Notes under the pieces: generated by a model
What the model was told of the DNA's origin: nothing
What the model saw: the letters and a program-made list of their open reading frames with translations, nothing else
Database searches by the model: none
Made by a program: the position numbers and the translations under genes
Shown: piece after piece, positions 43,974 through 57,378 of the stretch
Position numbering within the stretch: position 1 is the stretch's first letter
How the letters are laid out: every line of letters begins with the position of its first letter
NCBI GenBank assembly: GCA_003255065.1
Contig: QAOA01000370.1
Span: 119 to 64,118, forward strand
Length of the DNA stretch: 64,000 nucleotides
Reading direction: 5' to 3'
From: Cercis canadensis
Taxonomy: Eukaryota; Streptophyta; Magnoliopsida; Fabales; Fabaceae

Positions 43974-45173
43974 CTACTCAGGCCTACCTAGAGAGTCAAG
44001 CCCCTCTGTTCGGCTACGCACAATTCTATGGAAGACCTCCCTCACTTGGCGCTCCAAGGGGTCTAATCCATCTTTCAAAGCTTCACAAACCTGTGAAAGC
44101 TCCTGCACTCTCTGCCTCACTTCCACCTCTTTCTCTTCCGTCAAGGGGAAGTGTAGAGAATCAGCCAATTCATTCATCACTCTAGCACATTTCTCAATTT
44201 GATGAATCTCCCTTAGCAACCCACAAGCATTCTTCCGGTCTCGCCTTTTGGACTCCTCCATGATCCGTTCATGAAGTGAGAGCAATGGAGTTGCCCACGA
44301 AAACTGCCGTGGAATCGAAAGATGAACATGTAATCCACGGTCCTGGCATGGAATTGCAGCTACAAGAGCCCACATTACAAACAACAAAATTGAATTCATG
44401 GTAAAAACAGGCATTGCAAGGCCATTTGATGCCATAAGCTCATTTGCTCTTGGTGGATTTAAGTTGTTCCCAATTGCTTGGAGCTGTCTAGCAGCAGACC
44501 AAGTGCGTGAGACACTCCATGAAAGCGATCGAAAATGACCCAGAGAACGATGGTGATGAGTATGATGATGATTGTCTCTGCTAGCATTGTTGCGACCAAA
44601 GGATCGGTTTCGATGTGCTAGAGAACTATTTGATTCCTTATCATCAAGCATCCCAATTGCCAAATCAATAAGGGCCTTTTTTGCTCTACGAAATTGACCC
44701 TCCCCAATACTTCTCTGATGGTCCAATGCACAACGCACAATCTCCAACAGCTTCTGCCATTGCCGAATCTGCTCAATCCCATCACGAATCGCATTACAAA
44801 CATCCAAAGCTTTCACACTCCGTTCAAAGAAATCAGACACCATGCGATCCATTGGGGATTTGAACAATTGGGCTCTGTGGTTATGGAGAATTATCCTGAA
44901 TTCCTCTTGGCAAATGAGGAACGAATCAAGGAGCTTGCCAACCCATGAGAGCGAAAGCAAGTCATCGTGATTAGCAGAAGAGAGCTCGAGGAATCGATCA
45001 GTGACCTGTCTCTGAAACGATTCAAGCTCAAGCTCTAAGCTACTGCTCTGGTATTGCGGAGTTGCAGAACCTTCCATGGAGTGAACCTGATCACGACGAA
45101 GATTCAGAACCGAACGGCCAAAATGGGATAACGACGGAGACGAACCTTGATAGTCCGTCGCGGGCATTCTCAC
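43974..45173 (-). CDS. ROH1/BPS1-like protein (DUF793 family)
   Basis: A single-exon frame of 399 aa. '[10 protein letters not shown]...[13 protein letters not shown]' at the start, '[20 protein letters not shown]', '[20 protein letters not shown]' and the C-terminal '[20 protein letters not shown]' are characteristic of the ROH1 family. Arabidopsis ROH1 binds EXO70 subunits of the exocyst and affects seed-coat mucilage deposition. A His-rich stretch (near residue 205, '[12 protein letters not shown]') precedes a hydrophobic segment at about 255-277 ('[17 protein letters not shown]') that may be membrane-associated. The frame opens 'MRMPATD'; family members usually start at MPATD, so the second Met (45167) is the likelier start. 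The gene is intronless here, as is usual for the family, with a 5' UTR of about 250 bp upstream. Confidence 0.9.
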   Translation of the reverse strand: MRMPATDYQGSSPSLSHFGRSVLNLRRDQVHSMEGSATPQYQSSSLELELESFQRQVTDRFLELSSANHDDLLSLSWVGKLLDSFLICQEEFRIILHNHRAQLFKSPMDRMVSDFFERSVKALDVCNAIRDGIEQIRQWQKLLEIVRCALDHQRSIGEGQFRRAKKALIDLAIGMLDDKESNSSLAHRNRSFGRNNASRDNHHHTHHHRSLGHFRSLSWSVSRTWSAARQLQAIGNNLNPPRANELMASNGLAMPVFTMNSILLFVMWALVAAIPCQDRGLHVHLSIPRQFSWATPLLSLHERIMEESKRRDRKNACGLLREIHQIEKCARVMNELADSLHFPLTEEKEVEVRQRVQELSQVCEALKDGLDPLERQVREVFHRIVRSRTEGLDSLGRPE

Positions 45174-48100
45174 TAGATTCCCAGATCAAAACTCTCTGAA
45201 ATCACACTATTCCCCCCACAAATTCCCAGACCCAGTTGCTGAAATCCGCAATTGATTCACTCAAAACCGAAAATTTTCTACAATTTGAAACTTTTCAGCT
45301 CAAATTAACACCAACCCTCAATTTCAAACAAACCCATAAACGAGAAATCAATTCAAACCCAGAAAGATTGAGAATTGAATTTGAAATCGAGCCTCGGTCA
45401 GAAACCTTCAAAAGCTGAAGAGAAAATCAGAGGAGAGTGAGAGAACAAGAAAGAAATAAATGCGGGGGTAAGTGAGGTGTGGAACCCTAATGGAACGAGA
45501 GGGATTATATTGGGGATAATTGGACCGCGTTTTATGGTAGTTGGAAAAGGAAAGGGCTAAAAAAGCGAAAAAAAATTATTATTATTATAAAATCTTTTTC
45601 CAAAATTAGAATTATCCTTTTTATCTCAGTAATTAATAAAATTAAGATTTTGTGTGTGTAACTTCTACACGCACCACACACGTCTCCGACACGGTGGCTG
45701 TAAGAGCGTAGATTTTGAATTCACTGAAACGAACATGTACGAATAAATCTGAACCGTTTGTTTTTTAGCACAGACACTTTTCTTGCCCCCACTGTAACAT
45801 TACCACCTGGAATCTTGGCCGTTGATTTGGAACACAGACACTTTGGTTGTCCCTCTGTACAGAACCCACCTGATGGGTGAGTTTAATGTCACCTATCGGT
45901 GTGTCAAGGAGCTAGGGAACTGGCACTCATGGAATGCCCACGTGGTAGAACGCCGTGATTTGATGACACATGGCACCTGGAGGAATGTGACTGGTTGAGA
46001 AGCAGTCCTTTTGAGTGCACACGTGGAGGGTATAACTGAGTCTACGATGGCGCGTAACTTAGAGATGGAGAGGGACTTGGAGGGACTTGGTCCGTTCATA
46101 TTATTCACTGGTTTCTAGAAACAGTAGACGACGACGTGTTAACTTCTTTTAGTTCATTGACGCAAATACCCCTGGAAACGAGTATTAATTTACTAAAATG
46201 CCCTCATGAAAAAGTATGCGTATTAATTGCAAATGGAAATGTGCAATGTATCTTTTATAGGACTGCGTGAGTTCTTGGAAGCGTGGACCGCTTCTTAAAG
46301 ATATATTATTTATTTATGTAATAATTAAAATATTCTTATACTACATAGATGGGACCAAAGACTTTGTAGTATTCAATATTAATTTCATTACGGCACTTCC
46401 GAAATTAATTTTACAACTGTTTATTGCTCTCCTAAAGGAGGAGTGACATCATTTCAAATGGTGACACTCACTTTTTTAGTGTTACCATATGAAATGACAT
46501 CATTACATTATACGTTATTCTCTTATATAGACATTATTTTTCATAACAGAAAAATTATTAAAAAAACTAAAACTATCATAATAGAAAAAATAATTTTAAA
46601 AGTATCGTAATTGTAAAATTAAAATTCAAAATTATAATTCAATCTTTATATATATATATATATATATATATGATTAAAAATTAAATTAAATAATAATATC
46701 ATATAGTTTAGGAAATAATAGTTAAAAAATGAAATGGCTTAAATATTATTCTAATATTGTACCAAAACTGGTAGTTTATTAGGATAATGTGGAATAAAAT
46801 ACTTTTCATGTCCTTATCTTGCTTTTTGAATGTGAAAACGATGATATTAGATGAAGAAGTTTATTTTTGCTCCTTTTTTCTTTTGAATAAAAAACTCTTC
46901 TTGGAAGCACATGGATTGGGTATTTCAAAGTTGTGTGAACGGATTGAAAAATTGAACCAAAACAAGTAAGTGCACATAGTGAATTTTCTTTCTCTTAGGA
47001 TGCCATTTTTTTTTTAAAAAAAAAATGGATTTATATTTTTATGATGTACATAGCGTAAACTACACATGAAATTTTTTTAAAAAAATATTATTAAGTTTGA
47101 ATGATAATAAAAAAAAAAAAAAGTAATTTGATTGAAATTTTTTTGAATATTATTTTAAAATTATCCATATCTTATAAGTAATTTGATTTTTTTACTTGTT
47201 TAAATTTATTTTTAACTCAAGTTATTAAGCCTTTTTAATGATGATTATTATAATTTACCTAATCTATATACGTCTGAAAATGACAAAATATTCTTTAAAA
47301 TAATTTACATACATATAATTATTTATTTTTCTCATCACATGTATAATATTCAGAAACTTCAAATTTAACCGAAACTAATATTTTTATATATTTTTTGAGT
47401 TATCAAAAATAATTCAAAAATCAAAAATTTATGTTCTTACATAGATTACATTTTTATTTGTCAACACTTTTTTTTTTTTGTCACTTGGAGTTTATAAAAG
47501 ATAATTTATTCTCCCAAATTTCTATCATACTCGATCTAAAACACAAAACTTTCATAATAAAGAAAACTAAATACTCAAATATTAGAATGTCCATAGCATA
47601 GTAACTATTTATCAACTCTTATATGACTCTAGAAACTATACATATCATACTTATTATGTAGATCCCATGAACATGTCAACAGGAGATCCCATCCCATCCC
47701 TTACTATGTTAGAGTTAAGTAGAGGAGAAACAATAATCTCATCCCATCTAGAAGTTTCTCTTTCAAGAATATTATTTTTTAAAATATGTTTAATATTTTT
47801 TTTTTTGAGAAATATAAATTTATTACATTAAATCAACCACCGACACTTACATAATAATAAATAACATCATATAAAATTTTTAATAAAATATTTTTTAAAA
47901 TTTTAAAAATTAATACTTCAAAATAAACTCCTACATTTTTTTTCATATACCTAAAGATAAATAAATGTATAAATCCAGGTCTTAACAAAACAGAGTTCAT
48001 TGACATTCCACGACAAAATATATATTCTTTGATCCACTATAAAAGTACATATATCCTTTTTGTATAAGCCTACACCTTTACAATTACAAACAAGAGTAAG

Positions 48101-48477
48101 GAAAAGTTAGAAGAAAGTAGACATATAACATAAGAAGAAACTAAGTAAGTAATATTTTTTTTTCTAAAAAAAGGTCATGTCCAATAATATTGTTTTGTTC
48201 GCATTTAACTTTCAAGTTGTCGTTTAAAGGTCCTACTCGAAGTGAAGCCTACCAAATAAATGGATGATAACGATGCAGACAGAGTTGGACCTAAATGATG
48301 GTTAGCATTATATGTGCAGCTTTAGGCAGCAGAAATTTATGGCTTTTGTCCTATTAAACTGGTATTTCCTTGAACATGGTTTTGATCATTGAAATGGATA
48401 GACAATAATAATACATATTTTAATTTTCAGCTCTTCATTTTCACGGCTTTTTGACACAAATATTATATTGTGTAAAA
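45174..48477. other. ROH1-like upstream region and AT-rich spacer
   Basis: 45174-45470 is probably 5' UTR and promoter of the ROH1-like gene. 46441-46488 forms an imperfect hairpin ('tgacatcatttcaaatggtg' against 'taccatatgaaatgacatca'). A (TA)n tract lies near 46649. From 46500 to the gap the sequence is very AT-rich and shows no gene. Confidence 0.5.
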
Positions 48478-49455
48478 NNNNNNNNNNNNNNNNNNNNNNN
48501 NNNNNNNNNNNNNNNNNNNNNNNNNNNNNNNNNNNNNNNNNNNNNNNNNNNNNNNNNNNNNNNNNNNNNNNNNNNNNNNNNNNNNNNNNNNNNNNNNNNN
48601 NNNNNNNNNNNNNNNNNNNNNNNNNNNNNNNNNNNNNNNNNNNNNNNNNNNNNNNNNNNNNNNNNNNNNNNNNNNNNNNNNNNNNNNNNNNNNNNNNNNN
48701 NNNNNNNNNNNNNNNNNNNNNNNNNNNNNNNNNNNNNNNNNNNNNNNNNNNNNNNNNNNNNNNNNNNNNNNNNNNNNNNNNNNNNNNNNNNNNNNNNNNN
48801 NNNNNNNNNNNNNNNNNNNNNNNNNNNNNNNNNNNNNNNNNNNNNNNNNNNNNNNNNNNNNNNNNNNNNNNNNNNNNNNNNNNNNNNNNNNNNNNNNNNN
48901 NNNNNNNNNNNNNNNNNNNNNNNNNNNNNNNNNNNNNNNNNNNNNNNNNNNNNNNNNNNNNNNNNNNNNNNNNNNNNNNNNNNNNNNNNNNNNNNNNNNN
49001 NNNNNNNNNNNNNNNNNNNNNNNNNNNNNNNNNNNNNNNNNNNNNNNNNNNNNNNNNNNNNNNNNNNNNNNNNNNNNNNNNNNNNNNNNNNNNNNNNNNN
49101 NNNNNNNNNNNNNNNNNNNNNNNNNNNNNNNNNNNNNNNNNNNNNNNNNNNNNNNNNNNNNNNNNNNNNNNNNNNNNNNNNNNNNNNNNNNNNNNNNNNN
49201 NNNNNNNNNNNNNNNNNNNNNNNNNNNNNNNNNNNNNNNNNNNNNNNNNNNNNNNNNNNNNNNNNNNNNNNNNNNNNNNNNNNNNNNNNNNNNNNNNNNN
49301 NNNNNNNNNNNNNNNNNNNNNNNNNNNNNNNNNNNNNNNNNNNNNNNNNNNNNNNNNNNNNNNNNNNNNNNNNNNNNNNNNNNNNNNNNNNNNNNNNNNN
49401 NNNNNNNNNNNNNNNNNNNNNNNNNNNNNNNNNNNNNNNNNNNNNNNNNNNNNNN
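48478..49455. other. Assembly gap, 978 N
   Basis: Unsequenced. Reading frames drawn across it are meaningless. The flanks are AT-rich with no coding signal, so a repeat is likely. Confidence 0.98.
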
Positions 49456-52400
49456 AAAAAGTTAGAATTTTTGTTGAATTTTTTTTTTTTAAAAAAAGTC
49501 TATTGTTGAACGAAATTTTATTCTGTTGAAAAATACAAATTTTCTTGTAGTACGAAAGAAAATATTATGGAATGAAAAGAATGTAGGGCCACAATTATTA
49601 GATGAAGAAACCAATTAAGTAGAGCATTATCTTCAAAGAAAAACCTAATTTCAATTAGTAAAGAACCTCACGTGTGGGTTGCTCTTCCCTAGGGTTTTGG
49701 AAATTGAAAATTTATAAACATGATTAAGTGATTGAACCACTTGCCATGTGATTCTCAAACATGATTAGCTGTAATGTATCTGTATTAGTTTATTGGTTAA
49801 ATATTCAGTTTCTTCACTAAACCATGCATAATTAATTTATGGTGTCTCATTCTATAGTTTATTTTATGCAAAATAGATAGATATTGAAGATCCACTATCA
49901 AACTTCACCACTTAAATTAGAGGTAGACAAATGTAATGCACACTAGAATTATTGAGCTCTAATGCGTAGAGGTTAAGTATCAAAATGTGGTCCTAAAATT
50001 AATAAATGAGAAATGCTTCATCGGAACTATGTTAATGTATATACAATTATACATGGCTCTTTCTGCACATAGCTTTTTTCTTTAAATTATTTTATAGTTG
50101 CACAGCTATATATATTGTTAATTAGTTGTTTTTAAACTAATATGCTTCCGCGAATAAGGATTATCTCAATTGGTAGGTTTGAGTTGAGTCAATGAAAATA
50201 TCTTGAGTTTAAATTCTACTAATGGTCTTTTGTTGATAGTTGTTCAATAATTATGGTGTGTGTAGCTAATTGCTAGAATAATCTATCTATCTCTTAAATT
50301 TTTTGTAAACCGAAAAAAAAAAAACTACATGCATCGCACTTGAAACACATAAAATATTTGAATTTAACTAATGAGGATTCTATGATAATATATGTATATG
50401 TTATACTATACTGACGTGACAAACATACGTAATTTTTATATTTTATTTGATATAAAATTAATTTGTCTTATTTTTTCAAATAAATTTAAAAATAATTAAT
50501 TTGTACACATATCATTTACACATTAACTATTTTTATGTAGTATGACATACAACAAAATATTTAAGAAATCTCCTTCAACTAAACTCCCCATAAATTTACT
50601 TGGATCTATTTCATTTTTTTTTTTTTGTATTGCTTAGATCTTACATATTATTTTACATAGTTTGTAAATTTGCGTAGATAGTTTGAAACACATTTTAATA
50701 ATGAATCAATGTAAACCTCGTCAAAATGGATGGCACGTGAGGTATATTGGTTGAAAGAATAGTGGTTTTTAAGTAAACTTCAAGTTATGCTTATCTTGAG
50801 GAAGTTGTTTTGGAGTAAAATTCAAGTTAATTTATTTTGATGAGGTCTACATTACTTTTTTTTTTTTCGGGAATTCTATGATACTACATGAGTATGTCAT
50901 ACTACACTGACGTGACAAACATATGTAATTTTTATATTTTATTGAATATAAATATAATTTATTTTATTTTCTCAAATAAATTTAAACATAGTTAATTTGT
51001 ACACATGTCATTCTTATATTGGCTAATCTCATATAGTATGACATACTACATAAATATGAAAAATATCTAAGAAACCTCTTTTTTTTTTTTTTATCTATTA
51101 TAAATTGTGTGGAGCAAATAGTATTACTCTTTTTAGTTTCAAGATCTGTGTATGAGGCAAGCAATTGCTTAAAAAGTTAAAAGTTGATAGTAGAAATATT
51201 TAAGAAAAATTCTTTTCAATAACATGCGAGTTTAGTGGCACCTCTTATATTCTTAAGAACTGGGAGGCTATGAGTTTTATTCATGTCATATAATTCCTCC
51301 AGCTGTGCATTCAAAGTGGTGTTCAAATAGAGGGTACTCTCTCTAATTGGTATGGGAACAAATTGGTGCATGTGCAAGAGGGGATATTATTATATTGATT
51401 ATGACCTACAATCAGAAAGTTTGGAAAAAAAAATTATTTTCTTTAACGATAAGGATATTTTTAAGTTAACTTTTACGCACTGAGATTAAATTTCTTTTTA
51501 GATAACTAAATTATTTTATAAAAGCATACAAGGTGCTTCAAATAAGTGTCCAAGCACCTTATAGATACTAAAAAAAATAAAACCCTAAATACATATATGA
51601 AATTTTGACTTCAAGAAATTTATTTTTTTATTATAAAAAAGCAAAGCACAACATATTAAAGAAAGGTTATAAGCGGAGTACAAGATGAAAATTAGATGCT
51701 TAAAGATTTCTATATGCGAGTTTCAAAATTGAAGATTTATATCCTACAACATTTGTTTGTTTATTTTAATATCAAATATCTTTGCTCTAGAGAAATGGGC
51801 AATTTAGATTTTACTATTTCCTACTCTTGAATATAATTTTTTTAAACCTACTCAAATTAATAATAATTTCTAATGAATCACTCAAAAAAAAAAAAATTTA
51901 AATAGATCACAATTACTGTTAAGTGTTTGCAAATTTACTCTTTGTTGATCAATGATCATCTCATATTGACCAATGATCAACTTTTGTTTAGTAAGAGCAA
52001 TTTAAAAAATTTAACGATAATTTTTATTCACTAAAAAAAATATTTTTTCTTTTAGTGACCACTAAAAATTATTATTCATTTGAGTGACTTTAAAATAATT
52101 GTCTTTTTTTTTTTCTTGAAAAAGTGAATACAATGAATTGGTGACCCTGACTTGACTCTTTCATTTCCTTATGGGCTTGGCTGGTTTTTCTCCTTTTTTT
52201 AATAAATATGGGAGGTGCCAGAGCAAGGCTGTATTTGATTATTTTGCCAAAGAGGGTCATAACCCATAAATTGGCAGTTGGTAAGTTGCTTTCTAAATAG
52301 ATGGTCTAGAAAGGGACCCTTGTCTATCTCTTGTCTCCTACACAGACCAAACAATGCCTCTCACCCCTAGTCTCCCGACAAGAGAGCAAGTACCTTGACC

Positions 52401-53101
52401 TTGACCTTTGAAAGATTCCAGGGATTGAATCACTCAACAAGCATTTGTCAGAGACTTCAATCTCTCAATATCTTAGAATCAAGGGCATAAGGAGAAAAGT
52501 AAAAGAGAAAATGAAAAAGGTTACGCAACTCCATAATAGTTGAATGGTTTCCTTTTCCAAAGGAATCAAACAAAGCATGGGGAGACAAGAAACATATTCT
52601 AAAAAGGAACAAGAAAGAGAGAGAAGAACAGAAAAGAAAGAAACTCCTAGATCAGCGCCACCAATATCAGCAATATAGTCAAGACATGATGCTGAAAGTT
52701 TACAGAGAGAGCCAAGAAAAGCATAAAATTCTCAGGCAGCAAAAGTGCATTTGCTCATAGAATGATCTTGTTCATGGATGATATATTCCACCTATTATTT
52801 TGATGAATCAAATAATGGGAACTTCACCACCAAAAATAAATGAAAATTTGAACTTCAGATGACTATGGCAATAACAAAGTGCAAATAAAAGTAATGGAAT
52901 GTAGTATTCTCAGTTCACACGCAATGATTAGGAAGGCATTATCACGTGTCAAAAAAATCGCAGATGATTTTTGCGTGCATAAATTACATGAGAAATCAAC
53001 TATCTTTTGCTGCATACATAAGAAATCAACTATGATTACATGGAAGGTTCTTAGAAATAACTACAAAAACCATCTATATAGATGAGATTACTAAACCGAT
53101 G
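49456..53101. other. Spacer with a pair of related MITE-like repeats
   Basis: 50372-50560 and 50868-51085 are diverged copies of one element (shared 'ctgacgtgacaaacat', 'gtaatttttatattttatt' and 'agttaatttgtacacat'), each with inverted 'gtatgtcatact' near the ends. The last few hundred bases before 53102 would be 3' UTR of the WD40 gene. No other gene is seen. Confidence 0.5.
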
Positions 53102-56100
53102 CTAACTGTCAGCTTCACTCGCTCTAGCAACGTCAGCTATAAATATGCTACCTGAATCACACCATCCACCCAAAATATCCTTGTTGGAGCTCTGCAACAT
53201 AAAACAATATTACATTGCAGATATTAGCACTACCTTAAGACAATTATAAATGGGGGAAAAAAAACGGATTCTAGCCTGCCTTCACTACATCAATTGTTTG
53301 CTTGGGAGAGGTGAAACAAGCAGAGATGGAAGAGATTGAGTAAAAGCAACCATATATCAAGTCATCATGCCTGTTTAGATACACAGCTAACTTTTACTAC
53401 TCCTTCAACATATCTCATTTTTGCTCATGCCAACACGTCCCAGCCAATATACTAAGTATAACCCTTCTGGCATTCTATGGTGAAGGACATTGTGCAAGGG
53501 TTTCAGGGCTAAGTTCTCCAAGCCTCAGATCTACCTATTCTCTCATATCTTTATCTTTGTAAGAAAATTTAAACTCAACAAGAAACTCAATTTCAGAATG
53601 ACTCAGCCAAATGAGTGGCTTCACAAGAAATCCTCATGGCACAAGTATGATATTTGAGGAAATCCTCAACAACATACATAGGTGTTTAAAGGAGTTTAAA
53701 GATAGCATTTTTAGTAGAGAAGATCTTGCTTAGCTTATAGAAGTAGACGTGCATTTATCATCACGAGGTGAGGGGTCTAATGGTTTGATTGAGGTTGCCT
53801 ATGCTTGTCCAAGAGCATGCTCACATATTCTTTTTAAATCTTTGCTTATTCTTATTATTTTTTTCTTCTCTGGGAGGGAGGGTGCTTTGTTTTTTTTTTT
53901 TTTAAAGAAAAAAAAGGTTCAAGGTTATGACGTAAGACACAAATAATTACAAGAGAAAATGAAAGGGGGCATAGGGGATTCAAATATATGTATATCTGCA
54001 GTATATATCTGTGTATGAACTTAAAGACAGTACCTTACTAAAGCCAAGCCAGTTTGAGTCTCCTCTAAATGAAAATAATTTGTTGGTTTCCTTCCATTTT
54101 CCGCAAAAGACCTGCATTTGGAACTCCAAATTTTAAAGCATTACAAACACCAACGGGAATATTCAACCAATAGTTTATAGGAAATCAGCATGAAATGAGC
54201 TATTGCATTATTTCTGCACGAGTTCCTCTACTACATTTGATTCATAAATAGTAAACACTTTTCAGCATTGTGTAGAAAGCAATGCCAAATGCTTCTCAAA
54301 TTAAGTATAAACATATAAAAAGTTATACAACCCAGATCATTGTCATAAAAACCTCAATAACTAATGAACTTGAAAAACCATATTTGTCATGCCAAATCCA
54401 TTTGCTTCCTTAAAAGCACTAATCATGCAAGTGACCTTAAAGATTGATTGGTAAAGACATCTGCTTCCAGAATTATATAATTTAAGAAGACACTTTCACA
54501 AGAAAAGTTCTTTTCCCCAACTAGCCCATTCTTACAGATTCCTAGAGTTATTTAGGTCTAATTTTTCTGACAAAATTGCAGTTATTTGATAAACAAGAAA
54601 AAAGATCCCTGTGATTAAGGCAAACAATAGGGAGGCAAGTTTAATTTTTTCTTATTATTACTATTTCAAAATTTTGTAGTGTCCCAGCTCCTAGGTGTCT
54701 AATTTTCCCACAGATTCTAGGATTTTGCAGTAATCGCACCTTCATGTCATAGCATGTTCCATGTCACTATCCAGCTTCATGCGACAATGGTTAAGAAGTA
54801 CTAATAGAAAAACTCTATGATTCAGTGTCAATAATTGCTGAAAGAATTACCTCATGATCAACCCCTTGTACATAGATATAGTCAGGGTCAACTGTTGAGA
54901 AGGCCAGCCCCGTTATCTGCAATAACAATGAGAACATAGGCAATAACAGCCATCTATAACAGCAATGGTAAAACCCAATAAATATGCAAAACTATGGAAT
55001 TCTATTGCAGGATTAATAACACAGAGAAATCAACTTAAGCATCAATAAAAATTTTAGAAGTTAAAGCGATAGGCAAGAAGCTGGATTGCTTTTCATAGCT
55101 AAAAAGTCCACTTACACCACATGAAGAATTTGACAATGACAAGCCCTTCCCCCCAAACAACAACAAAAACAACAGCAACAACAACAACAAAAAATGATCC
55201 CATTTGCTGAATATTTCATTAAAGTTCTAAATGATAAACTTTTGGTCCTCTATTCTGAAGACCTTGAGGTATAATAATCTCTCTAGCTATTAGTTTGCAA
55301 ATTATTGACTTCAAGGAGCCTAGATCTGCATCGAGTGGCAAAGTACTATACTTCCTATTCACAAGCCATATATAAAAAACGCATTTCTAAATGCTCAGAT
55401 GTAAAGGGAAAAAAAGGAAATGACTATTCCTTTTGCTTTTCAGGAAGACCAAAAAAGAAAATTTCTTGAACCCAAATGCTGCAAAGAACAAGTCATATGC
55501 AAGAAACAGAAATGTTCATTGGATAAAATCAACAAATATTCTGATTGGAGTAGCAGTAAAATTAACCACAAACATCAGTCACCCTATGAAATAGAATAAT
55601 TATGAAGAAAAATAATTGTCATTGTATAGACTTGAACAAGGGGGATGAAAATGTATACAAGACTTGATGTAGTCAAATCCCTGTACAAAGAATGAATTCA
55701 AAGGTGCATTATGCCCCATAACCATCCTTCTATCCTTAACTTAAAATATGGAACTGTCTTAAAGAATCGATTTAGTATATTAAAAGAGGGAATGAAAAGA
55801 TTGAGAAGGATCAAGGCAGAGTGCATTATTGAAACTGACCTCAAATTTTGAACAGTTCACCCATCTAGATAACGATGCCCATCTACGTTATAGAAGTAAC
55901 TCACAGGTTAGGATCAATCTGTCCAAGGTGGACGGAAAAAAACAAACAAAAACAAAACAACAAAAACCGAAATAAAGATCTAATTTCAACTTTTCCTTCC
56001 TTTATCTTCTGCTTAATCAAATGGGCATTAGGAAAATAACAGCAGTTACATTTTTCTACCCACCATTTACATCTGTCAGATGCTACTGGCACAGATTCAC

Positions 56101-57344
56101 AGTGCAGAACAACAGGTTATAATTGCTGAACCTATTTCTATTTATTTTATGGAGAAGATCATAACGGTGTCCAACCTACGAGGATCATAAATAGTCACAG
56201 TACGACCAGCTCCACCGACTGCAATATTACCACTTGAAGAACTGCAAACAGAATAGAAGTTATCACCAGGGGAACCACAGATTCGATGTAGACAACCACC
56301 ATTTTCGTTCATTCTCAAGTCCCATATGGTCAGCTGCAATTGTATTAATAGATGAAGCAGAGCAACATATGCAAATAAAGAACATAAGACAAAACTCAAC
56401 ATCAACACATAAAAAATTTATATAAGCCAAAATATATATACCTGGCACCCTTCAGTAACAGCTAAAATAGAACTTCCATATCCATTAAATATATTTTGCA
56501 TGAAGGTTAATGAAGTAGGGTACCAGAGCCTGCAATAAGCCAGACTAACTAAGAAGAATGTTTACAAAGAAATGTCAACAGATAGAAAATGCAACACGAG
56601 TTATCCCTTTTGCTTTTTGCACATAAACACAAGTTATTTGAGAAAAACATCAGTTTACTGCCCTATCATGCCCAGAAGAAGAAATGAAAACAAGAATCAA
56701 GTTCATGTACACTGTCTCTCAAGAAGCCAATCAAATCAAGAAAGCTGGTTTCCCCCAAGAAGGAGAAAAGAAAAGAGTTTCCTAAACCTTCCAATCTATA
56801 AACATTTCCATCACAGTAAACCAAAGCTGAGAAAACACTAGGAAGTAATTTGGTTATTAAAATTTAGTAAACAATTAATGAAGAGAAAAGAATCAGGATT
56901 TCTAATGTAATACATGGAATCGCCAGTCTAACTGCATTGAAGTAAACAAAAAACAAGGGAATGGAAAAAGAAACTGCATGGCAGTATAGTAATAATACCA
57001 ACAAAAACAAGGGAAGGGAAAAGGAAACAAAGAATAAGGTTTAAAAATGAATGACATACAATGCTTTATGACTGAAAATAGTTCCCAAATTAGGGTTAAA
57101 CAAGTCTATAACTCAGAAACATGGTCATTAGTAAGTCATCACCACCAATCTTATATGCTAGACCAGAGGATAAGAGGGGCAGGATAATCACTGCATTATA
57201 ACTTCTGTGTTGAGGTGAGGTGCATGACAGTGGAAGTACAAAATCACATGGAAGACCTCTAAAATAGAAGGAAAGGAGGAGCAGCACATAACAACTTTTA
57301 CATCTGCAAAATAACACACACACACCAAAAAAAAAAAAAAAAAN

Positions 57345-57378
<34 letters not shown>

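Noticed and set aside
48451..49529. Open frames of about 350 codons across the gap
   Set aside because: They consist almost entirely of N and carry no information.
53749..53946. Open frame of 65 codons in the last intron of the WD40 gene
   Set aside because: Ends in poly-Phe/Lys from homopolymer tracts, and lies between two well-supported exons on the other strand.
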